DNA from: Candidatus Butyricicoccus avistercoris
Lineage (GTDB): Bacteria; Bacillota; Clostridia; Oscillospirales; Butyricicoccaceae
Length of the DNA stretch: 33,575 nt
Reading direction: 5' to 3'
Assembly: GCA_019113005.1 (NCBI GenBank)
Contig: DXIE01000045.1
Coordinates: 1-33,575, forward strand
Within the stretch, counting starts at the first letter, position 1, and every line of letters begins with the position of its first letter. Below, piece after piece: positions 1 through 6,999 of this stretch. The notes beneath the pieces are model-generated. The model had not been told where the DNA came from and did not search any database. It saw nothing but the letters and a program-made list of their open reading frames with translations. Position numbers and translations under genes: made by a program.

Positions 1-114
1 GAATATAAAAGTAAATTTCATATAACAGAGCACCCGCTTATATTAACAAGCATAGTTGCATTGTTTATGGTGATATTTTCGATTATATCTATAATTGTTA
101 TTTGGAATATATAA
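1..114 (+). CDS. C-terminal end of a membrane protein (partial)
   Basis: The first frame is open from base 1 and stops with TAA at 112-114, giving 37 residues of a protein that begins outside the window. Residues 12-35 are almost wholly hydrophobic (rich in I, V, L, F) and end in WNI, so this is a last transmembrane helix with a very short tail. A bidirectional terminator follows immediately, which fits a real gene end. Too little is present to name the protein. Confidence 0.5.
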   Translation, partial: EYKSKFHITEHPLILTSIVALFMVIFSIISIIVIWNI

Positions 115-118
115 AAGA

Positions 119-146
119 ACCGCACTCAAAAATATGAGTGCGGTTT
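119..146. terminator. Bidirectional terminator between convergent genes
   Basis: Nine-base stem ACCGCACTC (119-127) with GAGTGCGGT (136-144) and an 8-base A/T loop. T-rich flanks on both strands suit termination of the plus-strand membrane-protein gene and of pepF on the minus strand. Confidence 0.8.
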
Positions 147-149
147 AAT

Positions 150-165
150 TGTTTCATGTGAAACA
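150..165. promoter_or_regulatory. parS-like 16-mer
   Basis: TGTTTCATGTGAAACA matches the Firmicute parS consensus TGTTNCACGTGAAACA at 15 of 16 positions. The one difference is T for C at 157, which makes the core CATGTG instead of CACGTG. It sits between the terminator and the pepF stop codon. ParB (Spo0J) sites are usually near oriC and may lie in or beside genes. Whether this one is functional is inference. Confidence 0.45.
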
Positions 166-1956
166 TTACTTGCAAAGAGTATTTAATTCATCGGTTAAAG
201 ATTTAAAAAGTTTAAGAGCATTGTTTATCGGCTCAGGGGAGTTCATATCTATACCAGCGATTTTAAGCAGTGAAACAGGGTCACTTGAGCAACCGCCAGA
301 CAGGAATTTTAAATAATCATCAACAGCAGGTTTACCTTCTTTTAATATCCTTTGAGATAACGCAATAGCAGCTGAGAAACCAGTAGCATATTGATATACA
401 TAAAAATCATAATAGAAATGAGGTATTCTAGCCCATTCCAAAGCGATTTCACTATCAAGATGAATTTCTTCGCCATAGTATTGTTTGTTTAGAGCAGCAT
501 ATTTTTCATCTAATGCATCAGCCGTTAAAGCCTGACCATTTTTAACCCTTTCACTGCACCAAAGCTCAAATTCAGCAAACATGGTTTGACGGTATAAAGT
601 ACCTCTAAATTGTTCTAGAAAATGGTTTATTAAATATGCACGTTTTTTGTTATCAGATGTCTTGCTTAATAGATATTGCATTAATAGTGCCTCATTACAT
701 GTGGAGGCAACCTCAGCTACAAAGATAACATAACTTGCATAAGTTGAAGACTGATTTTTATTGGATAAATATGAGTGTAATGCATGACCCATTTCATGCA
801 CAAGAGTAAACACATCATCAAGTGTATCAGTATAGTTTAAAAGCACATAAGGGTGAACACCATAAGCACCAGCAGAATAAGCACCAGAGCGTTTTCCCAC
901 ATTTTCATATACATCAATCCATCTATTGTTAAAGCCTTCTTTGAGCATGGAAATATAATCATCACCAAGAGTTTTTAGAGCCTCAAGAGTTATATTTTTC
1001 GCCTCATCATATGGGATTTTAAAATCCTCATCTGGGATAATCGGAGTATACATATCATAAAAATGCAGCTCATCTAAGCCTAATAGTTTTTTTCTGAGTG
1101 CTACATAGTCATGCATACTTGATAGATTTTGGTGAACGGTTTTTATTAAGTTATGATAAATAGAAGTAGGAACTTCGGTGTCATCTAAAGACGCCTCAAG
1201 AGGAGAATTATATTTTCTCATATCAGCCATAAATTTTAGTGACTGCATTTGACTATTTAAAATAGCAGCAGAGGTATTTCTAAATTTTCTATATTCTCCA
1301 TAAAGCGATTCAAAAGCAGATTTGCGAAGTTGTCTGTCGGGGCTTTGAAGCAGAGGAACAAAACTTCCATGGGTTACAGAATGTTTATTACCATTTGAGT
1401 CGGTAGCATCATTAAATGTCATATCTGCGTCATTTAGCATAGAAAAGATTTCATCAGGAGCTTGTCTTAGCATACCAGTAGCAGCTAAGATTTCCTCACA
1501 TTCTTTGGAAAGAATATGGTCTTTTTGACGTCTGATTCTATCAAGCATTAGACGATAATGTTGAAGCTTATTAAGCTCTTTATAAAAACTTTGAAGTTTT
1601 TCTTCATCGATAGAAAGAAGTTCTGGAATTTCAAATGCACATGCGTGGTTTATTTCAACAGCAAGAGCAGAGTATTTGCTTTTCATTTGCTGATATACAG
1701 AATTTCTGGTGTCCTCATCAGATTTACGATAAGCATAATTTCCGAGCTTATCCATATTAACAGAAAGCTCATCTTGAAGTTTTAAAAACTCCAAAAGTGT
1801 TTTAGCATCATCTGACAGATGACCAGAGTAAGCAGTTATTTTATTTATATATTCTTTGGTTTCGGTGAGTTTATTTTCCCAAGCATCATCACTAGCGAAT
1901 AAATCGGCTAAATTCCAAGTGAATTCTGACTGTATTTCATTTCTTAATTTTGCCAT
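166..1956 (-). CDS. pepF: Oligoendopeptidase F (M3 family zinc peptidase)
   Basis: 596-residue cytoplasmic zinc metallopeptidase that degrades short peptides, the usual length for M3B oligoendopeptidases. The zinc-binding HEMGH motif lies near residues 387-391, and the downstream glutamate helix is in VAEVASTCNEALL. The N-terminal half is helical and charged, as in PepF, and no signal peptide is present. ATG at 1956 is preceded by AAGGAG with 7 bases spacing, so the start is secure. It stands alone: the SLH gene upstream ends in its own terminator at about 2018-2061, and a bidirectional terminator follows. A minus-strand TATAAT lies about 50 bases upstream, but its -35 falls in the terminator T-run and is not convincing. 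Family assignment is firm; the peptide substrates are not known. Confidence 0.96.
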   Translation of the reverse strand: MAKLRNEIQSEFTWNLADLFASDDAWENKLTETKEYINKITAYSGHLSDDAKTLLEFLKLQDELSVNMDKLGNYAYRKSDEDTRNSVYQQMKSKYSALAVEINHACAFEIPELLSIDEEKLQSFYKELNKLQHYRLMLDRIRRQKDHILSKECEEILAATGMLRQAPDEIFSMLNDADMTFNDATDSNGNKHSVTHGSFVPLLQSPDRQLRKSAFESLYGEYRKFRNTSAAILNSQMQSLKFMADMRKYNSPLEASLDDTEVPTSIYHNLIKTVHQNLSSMHDYVALRKKLLGLDELHFYDMYTPIIPDEDFKIPYDEAKNITLEALKTLGDDYISMLKEGFNNRWIDVYENVGKRSGAYSAGAYGVHPYVLLNYTDTLDDVFTLVHEMGHALHSYLSNKNQSSTYASYVIFVAEVASTCNEALLMQYLLSKTSDNKKRAYLINHFLEQFRGTLYRQTMFAEFELWCSERVKNGQALTADALDEKYAALNKQYYGEEIHLDSEIALEWARIPHFYYDFYVYQYATGFSAAIALSQRILKEGKPAVDDYLKFLSGGCSSDPVSLLKIAGIDMNSPEPINNALKLFKSLTDELNTLCK

Positions 1957-2017
1957 AATAAATCTCCTTTTTTAAAAATTAGTATAACCAGTTTATTAAA
2001 TATTATATCATAAAAAA

Positions 2018-2061
2018 GAAAAAATTCCCTCGGAAATAATAGGGAGATATTTCCAAGGGAA
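2018..2061 (-). terminator. Terminator of the SLH-domain gene
   Basis: Near-perfect 14-base inverted repeat (2025-2038 with 2048-2061, one mismatch or wobble) with a 9-base loop. On the minus strand it is followed by a T-run. Confidence 0.85.
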
Positions 2062-2072
2062 TAAGGGTAATA

Positions 2073-3938
2073 TTATTTTAAAACAACAGTGTTGATGATT
2101 TGGTCGTTATACATAAACAGTACATCTTTACCAGTAAAATCAACATGCTGAGGTAGTAAAGAGCTTGCCATATAACGTAGGTCTACAAGAGTTATTGTCT
2201 TATAGTTTTCGATTAAAAGAGGAGCAAGACTACAAGCATAAGAGTCTCTAAACATTACAAGTTCTTTATCAGTCTTAGCAGACTCATTAGTTATTGTAGT
2301 TAGAGGAGTAGGGCCAGATAAAAACATATCATAAGGAGTGTCGCTTTCAAGTTTAGCGGTGTTGTAAACCTTAGTAAAAGTTTTGTCTACGAAGTTATCA
2401 ACAACAGCATTATTTATTGCATCATTAGTTAAATAGGTCATAGTTTCATGTGCAAAGTTTTCTTTCTTATAACCATGTTGACCTGTGAAATTTGGAACAG
2501 AATTTTTTGTGTAAGTGGATAGGTCAACGGTAAAGCCCATTGTTTTGCCAAGTGTATTTAAAACTTCCTGTAAACCTTCTTGTTTCCAGTGAGGGTCAGT
2601 TTTTAAATAAGCCTCAAGCTCAAGAGTGCCAGTTAAATCAATCTCCTTAGCAGACTTTATACCAGAGCGAATAATATTCATCATAGATGTGTAATCAAAA
2701 GGAGTTTCAACTTTATCATTGATGAAATATTGTTTGCTAGGAATTACAGCATAGTATATATTAGCTGCATCTTTTAAATACTCATTAGAAATACTTTCAA
2801 TTTTACTTGCAAAATTGGTTACATATTGTGTATTAATAGTGCCCATAGAATCCATGTAGAAATCGTTGTACTGAATTAAACCGTCAGCAGTAACAACAGG
2901 TTTATCTTGCTCTGGCTTTTCTTCTGGCTTTTCTTCGGTGTCACCACCAAGTTCAATAGCATTAAAGCTATCAACGAAACCTTGAGGGGCAGTATCGTCC
3001 ATAACAAGTAAAATTAAGTTTCCTTGGTTTGCAACCATAACATTTTTAGGGTCAACACCTACGCAAATCCATTTTTGAGGATTTACATTTTCCTTGATAT
3101 CGTTCATCATTTTAGTTACATCTGTACCATCTTTAACACGAACAAGACATACAGAATGTGCAGCAGAGCTTATCATAGGTTCACTAGCAATAGCTTCTTC
3201 AATACCGTCCATTGTTTTCAGACCTAGATAATACTGAACATTATCAGCTGTGATAGCGGTTATATCAGTTGCAGGTATTTCAGCTGTTACACCTTTATAT
3301 ATAGATTTCATAATGCCTTCAAGAGAATTAGCATTAGGCACAAGGTTCAAAGAATCAATAAGCTTAACGCACTCAGCACGAGTAATATTGTTTTTAGGTC
3401 TGATAGTGCCATCTTCATAACCATTGGTGTAACCCTTTTCAACAAAAGCGGCAACCGCATTTAAAGCATAGTCAGAAATTTTATCAGCATCAGAGAATTT
3501 ATTTACAACGGTTGTGTCAGTTGCAGTTAGACGCATTGCACGAGCAAGCATAACCATAACTTGTTCACGGGTTACATTGTTTTGAGGATTAAACTTCTCA
3601 TCTTCAGAAACAATTTGAAGTGTGCAAAGTTTTTGAACTGCATCAAAATACCAAGCGTTTTCAGGTACATCAGTGTAACGGTGTTCAGTAGGAACGTTTG
3701 GGTCATCAAGCAGTTTAGAAAGAATGGTTGCGAACTCCGCACGGGTCATATTATTATCAGGGCGGAATGTATCATCTTGATAACCGTTAATAATACCAGC
3801 ATCAATAAATTTTTGAATATTATCTTTGGCCCAGTGGTTAGAAATATCACTTACAGCATAAGCAGACATAGAGCTGCTTAATAGTACAGCAGACATAGCG
3901 ATAGCTGCCGAGCGAGATAGAAAAGTTTTTTTACTCAT
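2073..3938 (-). CDS. Secreted SLH x3 - DUF4358 - DHHW fusion protein
   Basis: Predicted exported, cell-wall-attached protein of 621 residues. Order: signal peptide (about 1-28, ending near SAYA); three S-layer-homology repeats (about 30-75, 85-137, 145-197), each with the usual ITRAE/MTRAE-type motif; a DUF4358-like segment (about 205-335; DGIEEAIASEPMI, then CLVRVKDG); an acidic Glu/Pro/Lys linker; and a DHHW-type domain (about 355-621) with TDPHWKQEG near 448 and FRDSYACSLAPLL near 568. The DHHW family is related to the SGNH/AlgX-like proteins that act beside MBOAT acyltransferases. DUF4358 and DHHW proteins are usually separate neighbours, so this is a natural fusion, and no MBOAT gene is in the window. 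The longest frame starts at TTG 3947, only one base from GGAG. ATG 3938 has 10 bases spacing and is preferred. Enzymatic activity is inference. Confidence 0.85.
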   Translation of the reverse strand: MSKKTFLSRSAAIAMSAVLLSSSMSAYAVSDISNHWAKDNIQKFIDAGIINGYQDDTFRPDNNMTRAEFATILSKLLDDPNVPTEHRYTDVPENAWYFDAVQKLCTLQIVSEDEKFNPQNNVTREQVMVMLARAMRLTATDTTVVNKFSDADKISDYALNAVAAFVEKGYTNGYEDGTIRPKNNITRAECVKLIDSLNLVPNANSLEGIMKSIYKGVTAEIPATDITAITADNVQYYLGLKTMDGIEEAIASEPMISSAAHSVCLVRVKDGTDVTKMMNDIKENVNPQKWICVGVDPKNVMVANQGNLILLVMDDTAPQGFVDSFNAIELGGDTEEKPEEKPEQDKPVVTADGLIQYNDFYMDSMGTINTQYVTNFASKIESISNEYLKDAANIYYAVIPSKQYFINDKVETPFDYTSMMNIIRSGIKSAKEIDLTGTLELEAYLKTDPHWKQEGLQEVLNTLGKTMGFTVDLSTYTKNSVPNFTGQHGYKKENFAHETMTYLTNDAINNAVVDNFVDKTFTKVYNTAKLESDTPYDMFLSGPTPLTTITNESAKTDKELVMFRDSYACSLAPLLIENYKTITLVDLRYMASSLLPQHVDFTGKDVLFMYNDQIINTVVLK

Positions 3939-4023
3939 ATCAAACAATCTCCTTTTAAGAAATTTTTTGGTGTTAGGTTTTGTAATGTTAGACGTAGTAT
4001 AAAATAAAAAAGTTCCAATAAAA

Positions 4024-4055
4024 ATAAAAAAATGACATTTTAATTCAATGCCATT
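4024..4055 (-). terminator. Terminator of the antiporter gene
   Basis: AATGACATT (4031-4039) pairs with AATGCCATT (4047-4055) with one wobble or mismatch. An A-run at 4024-4030 becomes a T-tract on the minus strand. Confidence 0.7.
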
Positions 4056-4081
4056 TTTCTATATTGATAATGATATAAAAT

Positions 4082-5251
4082 TTAATTGTTTTGTAATAAC
4101 TTCTGACTTAGGGTGTCAATGAGAAAAGCACCAAAAGGGGCAGTTATTAAGATAGCAAGCACAGCAGCGGTTAAAACAGTGTGACCACATGCAAAACCTA
4201 AAGATAAAGGAACAGAGCCAATAGCTGCCTGTACAGTAGCTTTAGGGCAGTAAGCAATCATTGAAAACAGTCTTTCCTTTTTTGTTAAAGATGTTTTAGT
4301 AACAGACACACCTACACCAACCATTCTAAATAATAATGCACCAATAATCATAATTACAGCAGCTATACCAAACATTACAATATAAGAAAGCTCAACCGCA
4401 GCACCTACAAGCACAAACAATATAATTTCTGCAAACACCCAAACATTGCCAAGCGGGAGTGAAATGCTTTTTGCAATATCAGGAGTTTTGCGGAAAATAA
4501 CAATGCCGATTGTCATAACGGCAAGCATGCCTGAAAATGGAACTGGTGATATATCTTCAAGTGTCATACATAAAAAGCCAACTGATAGAAGAATAATCAG
4601 CATAAGTATATTTGATAAATTTGTGTGTTTAAATATAGCGATTAATAAAAGACCGATGACAATACCAAATATTATTCCAAGAATAATACTTACAGGAATA
4701 TCAAGCAGTACAGCAGGGGAGAAAGTACCGCCTTCAATCATAGTACAAAAAGCAGAGAACATAACAAGTACAAAAACATCATCAACCGATGCACCAGCTA
4801 AAATCATTTGAGGTATAGCGTGTTCAGTACCAAGATTTTTTTCTATAAGATTTAACATACGAGGTACAACAACAGCAGGGGATACAGCGGCAATAACCGA
4901 GCCAAGCAAAGCACCTTCAAGGTAAGATAAACCAAGTAGCATAGGTGCAAGCAAGGTACAGCCTAAAATTTCAAAACAAGCGGGAACAAAGCAAAGCATA
5001 ACAGCAGGTCGACCAACTTTTTTAAGTTCGGTTAAATCAAGAGCAAGACCAGCACGAAATAGAATAACAATCAAAGCAAAACGTCTTAAATCTGATGATA
5101 GAGCTAAAAAATCGCTTGATAATAAATTAGTCACATCACCAAGCAGTAAACCAGCGATTAAATAGCCGACGAGTGCAGGAAGTTTAAGTTTTATACATAT
5201 GCGACCAAGTATAATACCTAAAAGAAAAATAAGGGCTAAATTCCATAACAT
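4082..5251 (-). CDS. Kef-type cation/proton antiporter under fluoride-riboswitch control
   Basis: 389-residue integral membrane protein of the monovalent cation:proton antiporter-2 (Kef/NapA-like) type, with about 11-12 hydrophobic segments spanning the whole length. The N-terminus (LALIFLLGIILGRICIKLKL) and the LVGYLIAGLLLG segment are typical. There is no C-terminal TrkA-N/RCK domain, so it is the membrane core only. Start ATG 5251 is preceded by AAAGG with a rather long 11-base spacer. A fluoride riboswitch with its own promoter lies directly upstream, which strongly suggests a role in fluoride tolerance. Cation/proton antiporters are among the gene classes known to sit behind this riboswitch, alongside crcB/fluc and clcF. 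Whether the protein moves fluoride itself, or cations or protons during fluoride stress, cannot be read from the sequence. Confidence 0.88.
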   Translation of the reverse strand: MLWNLALIFLLGIILGRICIKLKLPALVGYLIAGLLLGDVTNLLSSDFLALSSDLRRFALIVILFRAGLALDLTELKKVGRPAVMLCFVPACFEILGCTLLAPMLLGLSYLEGALLGSVIAAVSPAVVVPRMLNLIEKNLGTEHAIPQMILAGASVDDVFVLVMFSAFCTMIEGGTFSPAVLLDIPVSIILGIIFGIVIGLLLIAIFKHTNLSNILMLIILLSVGFLCMTLEDISPVPFSGMLAVMTIGIVIFRKTPDIAKSISLPLGNVWVFAEIILFVLVGAAVELSYIVMFGIAAVIMIIGALLFRMVGVGVSVTKTSLTKKERLFSMIAYCPKATVQAAIGSVPLSLGFACGHTVLTAAVLAILITAPFGAFLIDTLSQKLLQNN

Positions 5252-5284
5252 AAAAAAACAATCCTTTCATATGTGCAGGCAAAT

Positions 5285-5335
5285 AAAAAAGCCGACAACT
5301 TGCCTGCAAAAATAAATTTGCAGAAGTTATCAGCT
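5285..5335 (-). terminator. Regulatory terminator of the fluoride riboswitch
   Basis: Twelve continuous pairs (5290-5301 with 5324-5335) plus seven inner pairs (5304-5310 with 5317-5323, offset by a small bulge), then a U-tract on the minus strand. Its 5' arm contains the AACUUC that closes the aptamer pseudoknot, so terminator and ligand-bound aptamer exclude each other. Confidence 0.88.
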
Positions 5336-5389
5336 AAAAATTTCAGCGGTTTAGGGTGAAAACCCAGAGGAGAACTTCATTCCTCGTTT
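5320..5389 (-). promoter_or_regulatory. Fluoride riboswitch aptamer (crcB motif)
   Basis: Read on the minus strand, the RNA begins with the hairpin GAGGA(AUGAAGUUC)UCCUC, then has UAAACCGCU ... AGCUGAUAACUUCUGC. This is the crcB-motif layout: an AUG-containing hairpin loop, the UAAAC-GCU segment, then AGCUGAU. GAAGUU in the first loop can pair with AACUUC to form the diagnostic pseudoknot. An extra small hairpin, GGGU-UUUC-ACCC (5354-5365), sits between the two parts. By known mechanism, fluoride binding stabilises the pseudoknot, blocks the downstream terminator and turns the antiporter on. Confidence 0.9.
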
Positions 5390-5392
5390 AAG

Positions 5393-5421
5393 ATTATACT
5401 TTAGTAGATAAATTTAGTCAA
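5393..5421 (-). promoter_or_regulatory. Sigma-A promoter of the fluoride riboswitch/antiporter
   Basis: Minus strand TTGACT (5416-5421), 17 bases, TATAAT (5393-5398). Start of transcription is expected near 5387, so the RNA begins at the first base pairs of the aptamer. The -35 hexamer overlaps the stop codon of the upstream thiolase gene. Confidence 0.85.
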
Positions 5422-6230
5422 GAGTTAAACTTATCTAAAAAGCTGTGAAATTCACTCTTGCCAATACGCCAACCTAAAACTTTATCAACATCAACATTTT
5501 TAACAGCATTTAAAATATTAGCTTCTATCTGTGGGTTTAATGCAGAAAGGCTTGCAATTAATTTTTTTATTTCAGCTCGTTTGGTGTCATCTTTTTTTTC
5601 AGATACAGGACAGCCGCAAGGAAGAAAGGTAAGCTCACAGGTATTAACCCAGTTTGTGACATCTTTTTCACGCACAAAATATAAAGGGCGAATAAGCTCC
5701 ATATTTTGATAGTTTTTGCTTTTAAGTTTTGGGAGCATAGCTTGTATTTGACCGCCATAAATAATGCTTAATAGAACAGTTTCAATAGCATCATCATAGT
5801 GATGACCAAGAGCGATTTTATTACAGCCTCTTTTTTGAGCCTCACTATAAAGATAACCTCTACGCATTTTCGCACATAAAAAACAAGGGTGCTTAGCACT
5901 ATGATTACTTATTATTCTTAGCACATCGGTTTCAAAAAACTCAACTGGTATATTTAGTACTTTTGCATTTTGTTCTATATGCTCACGCACATTTTTGGAA
6001 TAACCGCCGTCCATTGCAAGAAAAATAAGTGAAAAATCTATACCACTATATTTTTGATAATTTTGCAATAATTTCGCAAGTAATATAGAGTCCTTACCGC
6101 CTGAAATACATACGGCTATTTTATCGCCTTTTTCAATCATTTGAAATTCTTTTATAGCTTTTATGGTTTTATCTCTAAGCGTTTTAGAAAATTCTTTTGT
6201 AAGTGTTTGTTCAATTTCTTTAAAATTCAT
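5418..6230 (-). CDS. TtcA/TilS-family PP-loop protein, probable tRNA 2-thiolation enzyme
   Basis: 270-residue cytoplasmic ATP-pyrophosphatase-fold protein. The PP-loop SGGKDS lies at residues 43-48. A CxxC pair (C116, C119, in PCFLCAKMRR) and a later PCGCP (C205, C207) are placed like the cysteines that bind the iron-sulfur cluster in TtcA, which makes 2-thiocytidine at tRNA position 32. GHHYDDAIETVLL (about 142-154) is the second conserved family motif. Start ATG 6230 follows GAGGTG with 5 bases spacing. No terminator is visible after the stop, where the antiporter promoter begins. In Clostridia several TtcA-like paralogues exist, so the exact RNA target is uncertain. Confidence 0.85.
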   Translation of the reverse strand: MNFKEIEQTLTKEFSKTLRDKTIKAIKEFQMIEKGDKIAVCISGGKDSILLAKLLQNYQKYSGIDFSLIFLAMDGGYSKNVREHIEQNAKVLNIPVEFFETDVLRIISNHSAKHPCFLCAKMRRGYLYSEAQKRGCNKIALGHHYDDAIETVLLSIIYGGQIQAMLPKLKSKNYQNMELIRPLYFVREKDVTNWVNTCELTFLPCGCPVSEKKDDTKRAEIKKLIASLSALNPQIEANILNAVKNVDVDKVLGWRIGKSEFHSFLDKFNS

Positions 6231-6412
6231 ATAGTCACCTCGGAAAATAAAACAGTGAGAATGTTGTTTTTAGATTATCTGTAATATAAAAAGTACAAAA
6301 TTTAACAAGTATAAAAAGCAATATAACAGTGAAAAAATTTGCAAAAACCTATGATTGTGCAATATGCATATTTTAAGCTAAACTTATTTATATATTTAGT
6401 ACAATGATATAC

Positions 6413-6441
6413 TTGAATTTGCTGTGAAATAAGAGTATTCT
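6413..6441 (+). promoter_or_regulatory. Candidate promoter of a small RNA
   Basis: TTGAAT (6413-6418), 17 bases, TATTCT (6436-6441) on the plus strand. Reasonable but not strong. Confidence 0.4.
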
Positions 6442-6447
6442 TATTAC

Positions 6448-6585
6448 AGTGAAACAAACAAATAACATCTAAATGAGAACCCTGCTGAGATTTCGGCAGT
6501 GGACGACTCACATAAAATAGCTCATATCACCTCTTTTCTCTTCTTCTCAGACAACTTCGCTGATTGCTAGCGGAGTTGTTTTTTT
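6448..6585 (+). ncRNA. Candidate small RNA upstream of the tRNA-Leu pair
   Basis: A roughly 140-base transcript is suggested by the promoter-like pair at 6413-6441 and a very good intrinsic terminator at 6551-6585. Inside, CTGCTGA pairs with TCGGCAG to make a 7-base-pair stem with a 4-base loop (about 6482-6499). TGAGAA near the 5' part could close on TTCTCA before the terminator. A pyrimidine-rich unpaired stretch includes CACCTC, the complement of a Shine-Dalgarno sequence. It does not fit tmRNA, SRP RNA, RNase P or a T-box. 6S RNA was considered but no long terminal stem with a central bubble was found. The complementary-strand mini-frames are the alternative reading. Confidence 0.4.
6551..6585 (+). 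terminator. Strong intrinsic terminator of the candidate small RNA
   Basis: Eleven-base-pair stem (6551-6561 with 6569-6579, one G-U) and a run of seven T. It has no T-run on the minus strand, so it marks a plus-strand transcript although no plus-strand gene precedes it. Confidence 0.8.
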
Positions 6586-6691
6586 GTTATAAATACCATG
6601 TAAAATGTTATCATAAAAAGACCTGTAAAACAATGAATTTATACACAAATAAGCATCTAAAAATTTTTTATAAAAAATTTTCAAAAAAGGC

Positions 6692-6720
6692 TTTACAAAT
6701 GAAAAATAATGCTGTATAAT
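6692..6720 (+). promoter_or_regulatory. Promoter of the tRNA-Leu operon
   Basis: TTTACA (6692-6697), 17 bases, TATAAT (6715-6720), placed 22 bases before the first tRNA. Confidence 0.85.
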
Positions 6721-6742
6721 AATCATCGTTACGCAGGGATAT

Positions 6743-6827
6743 GCGGGTGTGGCGGAATTGGCAGACGCGCCAGATTTAGGTTCTGGTATCGCGAGATGTG
6801 CAGGTTCAAGTCCTGTCACCCGCACCA
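6743..6827 (+). tRNA. tRNA-Leu (UAG)
   Basis: Acceptor GCGGGTG (6743-6749) pairs with CACCCGC (6817-6823), followed by an encoded CCA. Anticodon stem CCAGA/TCTGG frames the loop TTTAGGT with anticodon TAG at 6777-6779. The long variable arm and GGTTCAAGTCC T-arm are typical of class II tRNA-Leu. It reads CUA codons. Confidence 0.96.
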
Positions 6828-6836
6828 TGCTAATCC

Positions 6837-6922
6837 GCAGATGTGGCGGAATGGCAGACGCGCTAGCTTCAGGTGCTAGTGTTCGCAAGGACGTGAGGGT
6901 TCAAGTCCCTCCATCTGCACCA
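6837..6922 (+). tRNA. tRNA-Leu (CAG)
   Basis: Acceptor GCAGATG (6837-6843) pairs with CATCTGC (6912-6918), followed by an encoded CCA. Anticodon stem CTAGC/GCTAG frames TTCAGGT with anticodon CAG at 6870-6872. The long variable arm is present. It lies nine bases after the UAG isoacceptor and is almost certainly co-transcribed with it. It reads CUG codons. Confidence 0.96.
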
Positions 6923-6930
6923 ACGATTTT

Positions 6931-6956
6931 AACGACTCGGTAGGTCGTTTTTTTTA
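6931..6956 (+). terminator. Terminator of the tRNA-Leu operon
   Basis: AACGAC (6931-6936) pairs with GTCGTT (6944-6949), followed by a T-run, directly after the second tRNA. Confidence 0.85.
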
Positions 6957-6962
6957 TGCCTT

Positions 6963-6996
6963 AAAAAAACCTCTCCTTTTTAGGAGAGGTTTTTTC
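6963..6996. terminator. Terminator of the hydrogenase gene, symmetrical
   Basis: AACCTCTCC (6968-6976) pairs with GGAGAGGTT (6983-6991), flanked by an A-run and a T-run, so it works on either strand. It is the expected end of the minus-strand hydrogenase message and a backup for the tRNA transcript. Confidence 0.85.
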
Positions 6997-6999
6997 TGT

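Larger units (their letters stand above)
6231..6742. other. Gene-poor spacer: candidate small RNA and tRNA promoter
   Basis: No convincing protein gene here. It holds a candidate plus-strand RNA (about 6448-6585) with promoter and terminator, and the promoter of the tRNA-Leu pair (6692-6720). On the minus strand, AAGAGGTGAT precedes a five-codon frame (6508-6525, MSYFM) and an overlapping GTG frame. Minus-strand TTGTTT, 17 bases, TAACAT with an upstream TG also occurs just right of the terminator. At 6231-6400 nothing beyond AT-rich sequence was recognised. Confidence 0.5.

Noticed and set aside
2880-2945. Short tandem repeat in the SLH gene
   Set aside because: It is only the Glu/Pro/Lys linker between domains, with two near-copies of a 15-base unit; no sign of a larger repeat array.
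6302-6511. 69-codon minus-strand frame in the spacer before the tRNA genes
   Set aside because: Begins with GTG overlapping the stop of the five-codon frame, has no good spacing to its own ribosome binding site, and its second half is Cys/Tyr/Ile-rich as expected for translated AT-rich non-coding DNA.
6448-6585. 6S RNA or T-box leader
   Set aside because: No long terminal stem with central bubble as in 6S, no T-box sequence and no downstream synthetase gene on that strand.
6547-6888. Frame running antisense through the tRNA-Leu genes
   Set aside because: It translates the complement of two clear tRNAs; no independent support.
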